7,293 nt of DNA. It comes from an uncultured Lachnospiraceae bacterium. GTDB taxonomy: Bacteria > Bacillota > Clostridia > Lachnospirales > Lachnospiraceae. The number at the start of each line of letters is the position of its first letter. The first letter of the stretch is position 1. Below are positions 5,935-7,293 of the stretch, one piece after another. The DNA is taken from positions 1 to 7,293 of the forward strand of contig CAJOQZ010000279.1 in the NCBI GenBank assembly GCA_905236585.1, given 5' to 3'. The position numbers and the translations under genes are program-made. The notes beneath the pieces are model-generated. The model was not told where the DNA came from and searched no databases. It worked only from the letters and a program-made list of their open reading frames with translations.

Positions 5935-6009
5935 CAGTATGCTTGTGATAGGGAATTTGACTGGCATTTGACACAGGACGGACAAAGATGTTAAGGACGG
6001 AGAAAGGCA
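5935..6009 (+). other. recX-rlmD intergenic gap
   Basis: The 75-nt gap holds two -35-like hexamers, TTGACT (5957-5962) and TTGACA (5968-5973). Neither has a convincing -10 box at 16-18 nt (the TTGACA one faces TTAAGG). No terminator hairpin with a T-run is visible. The methyltransferase gene may therefore be reached by read-through from recA-recX, or by a weak promoter here. Confidence 0.35.
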
Positions 6010-7293
6010 ATGAAGAAAGGCGATATCGTTGAGGGGATTGTAGAGCGGATCGATTTTCCGAATAAGGGAATTGTGCGGATCGATACGGAAGAGGGCGGCG
6101 TTTATGCGGTGGTGAAGAATGCGCTGCCGGGACAGCGGATCTCGTTTCGAATATCAAAGAAAAAGCAGGGTCGGATCGAGGGACGGCTGCTTGCCGTAAT
6201 CGAGCAGTCGCCTATGTGCGGGGAGAAGACATGTCCGCATGCGGGAAAGTGCGGCGGCTGTCTGTATCAGGGGATGGCGTATAAGGAGCAGTTGGCGGTC
6301 AAAGAGGGGCAGATCAGACGGCTGCTTACCCCGGTAATCGGAGAGAACGTATTTGATACGATCAACGAGGGAATCCTGCCGAGCCCGACATCGGAAGGAT
6401 ACCGCAATAAAATGGAACTGACCTTCGGCGATGATGAGCCGGGCGGCATTCTGCAATTAGGCATGCATAAACGCGGCAGTTTTTATGACATCATATCGAC
6501 AGCCGACTGCCGCATCATGGATGCGGATATGCGCAAGGTACTAAGCGTAACACTTTCCTACTTCCGAAAGGAGCAGACGGCGTATTATCATAAGCGCACG
6601 CATAAGGGATATCTGCGTCATCTGCTGGTGCGCAAGGCGGCGAAGACGGGAGAGATACTTGTCGATTTGGTGACGAGCAGCGATATGACAATGGCGGATC
6701 AAACGCAGGAAGCAGAGCATACACATGGAGCGTCGCTGCCGGAGGAACAACTGCTGAATGGCTGGAAAGAGGCGCTGCTGGGGGAGGCGTATGACGGCAG
6801 AATTGCCGGAATTCTGCATACGAAAAACGACCGACCGGCGGACGTAGTAGAAGATCAGGGGACCGACGTGTTGTACGGACAGGGGTATTTTAGGGAGGAA
6901 CTGCTGGGGCTTCGGTTTCGGATCACGCCGTTTTCCTTTTTTCAGACAAATTCCCGGGGCGCGGAGGTTCTGTATACGAAGGCAAGGGAATATGTGCTGG
7001 GAGAGGTGCTGTCAGGCGCGGATTTGAATGATAGAAGGGAAAAGGACGGGAACGAAGCGGATGCGGCAGGATACGGCGAAGGAACCAAGGAGGGTTCGGC
7101 GAGACATTACCGGAGGATTTTTGATTTGTATTCCGGTACGGGGACGATAGCGCAGATATTGTCCCCGTCGGCGCAGGAGGTCATCGGCGTGGAGATCGTA
7201 GAGGAGGCGGTGGAAGCGGCGAAGAGGAATGCCCGCGAGAACGGCTTGTCAAATTGCGGATTCCTCTGCGGGGATGTGCTGAAAGTGCTGGAC
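6010..7293 (+). CDS. rlmD: 23S rRNA (uracil-5-)-methyltransferase, RumA/RlmD family, 3' end outside window
   Basis: An open frame of 428 codons runs off the window. The N-terminal TRAM RNA-binding domain (about 1-65, GDIVEGIVERIDFPNKGIVR) is followed by the iron-sulfur ligands C75-x5-C81-x2-C84 and probably C167 (TADCRIMD), the RumA 4Fe-4S pattern. The methyltransferase part has PFSFFQTNSRGAEVLY and the S-adenosylmethionine loop DLYSGTGT (372-379), then GVEIVEEAVEAAKRNA. The catalytic cysteine and base lie beyond the edge. The family methylates C5 of specific uracils in 23S rRNA (U1939, and U747 in the dual enzyme RlmCD of Gram-positives); which one cannot be told here, so the symbol is a family label. 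Two hydrophilic stretches look inserted, about 224-250 and 336-367. GGAGA (5999-6003) lies 6 nt before the ATG. It starts 75 nt after recX without a clear terminator. Confidence 0.9.
   Translation, partial: MKKGDIVEGIVERIDFPNKGIVRIDTEEGGVYAVVKNALPGQRISFRISKKKQGRIEGRLLAVIEQSPMCGEKTCPHAGKCGGCLYQGMAYKEQLAVKEGQIRRLLTPVIGENVFDTINEGILPSPTSEGYRNKMELTFGDDEPGGILQLGMHKRGSFYDIISTADCRIMDADMRKVLSVTLSYFRKEQTAYYHKRTHKGYLRHLLVRKAAKTGEILVDLVTSSDMTMADQTQEAEHTHGASLPEEQLLNGWKEALLGEAYDGRIAGILHTKNDRPADVVEDQGTDVLYGQGYFREELLGLRFRITPFSFFQTNSRGAEVLYTKAREYVLGEVLSGADLNDRREKDGNEADAAGYGEGTKEGSARHYRRIFDLYSGTGTIAQILSPSAQEVIGVEIVEEAVEAAKRNARENGLSNCGFLCGDVLKVLD

Overview
The window looks like chromosomal DNA from a low-to-mid GC Gram-positive anaerobe of class Clostridia, most likely Lachnospiraceae. 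The pointers are the recA-recX pair behind a Gram-positive type LexA (SOS) box, strong GGAG-type ribosome binding sites, a small acidic lipoprotein of a type I associate with Lachnospiraceae, and an MscL with a C-terminal zinc-ribbon tail. The family assignment is inference from sequence character, not a database match.

Layout, all genes on the + strand. 1-122: a 28-bp sequence occurring twice with an 89-bp period; each copy carries a perfect 7-bp hairpin, and the second ends in the ribosome binding site of the next gene. 123-686: a 187-aa lipoprotein of unknown function. 687-926: copy A of a ~118-bp fold-back repeat, then a promoter and a perfect 8-bp inverted repeat in front of mscL. 927-1424: mscL, mechanosensitive channel. 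1464-3899: an 811-aa intracellular glycoside hydrolase family 2 enzyme, 39 nt behind mscL and probably on the same transcript. 3900-4255: copy B of the fold-back repeat, a probable terminator, and the recA promoter with its LexA box. 4256-5329: recA. 5332-5934: recX. 6010 to the window edge: a RumA/RlmD-type rRNA uracil-5 methyltransferase, cut by the window end inside its catalytic domain.

recA and recX form an SOS-controlled recombination unit (RecA filament and its modulator), and the rRNA methyltransferase may be read through from it. MscL (osmotic safety valve) and the GH2 enzyme look like an accidental pairing on one transcript.

The most interesting element is the dispersed fold-back repeat (copies at 692-809 and 3934-4053). 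Both copies have the same orientation, lie just behind stop codons and form a long imperfect inverted repeat with an internal small hairpin. In their 54-nt conserved core they differ at only three positions, and all three changes keep base pairing (one double compensatory change, one G-U for A-U). Copy B is flanked by an 11-bp direct repeat (10/11 matches), copy A by a weaker one at the same place. This suggests a MITE-like mobile element whose folded product, probably RNA read from the + strand, is or was under constraint. I do not recognise it as a named family.
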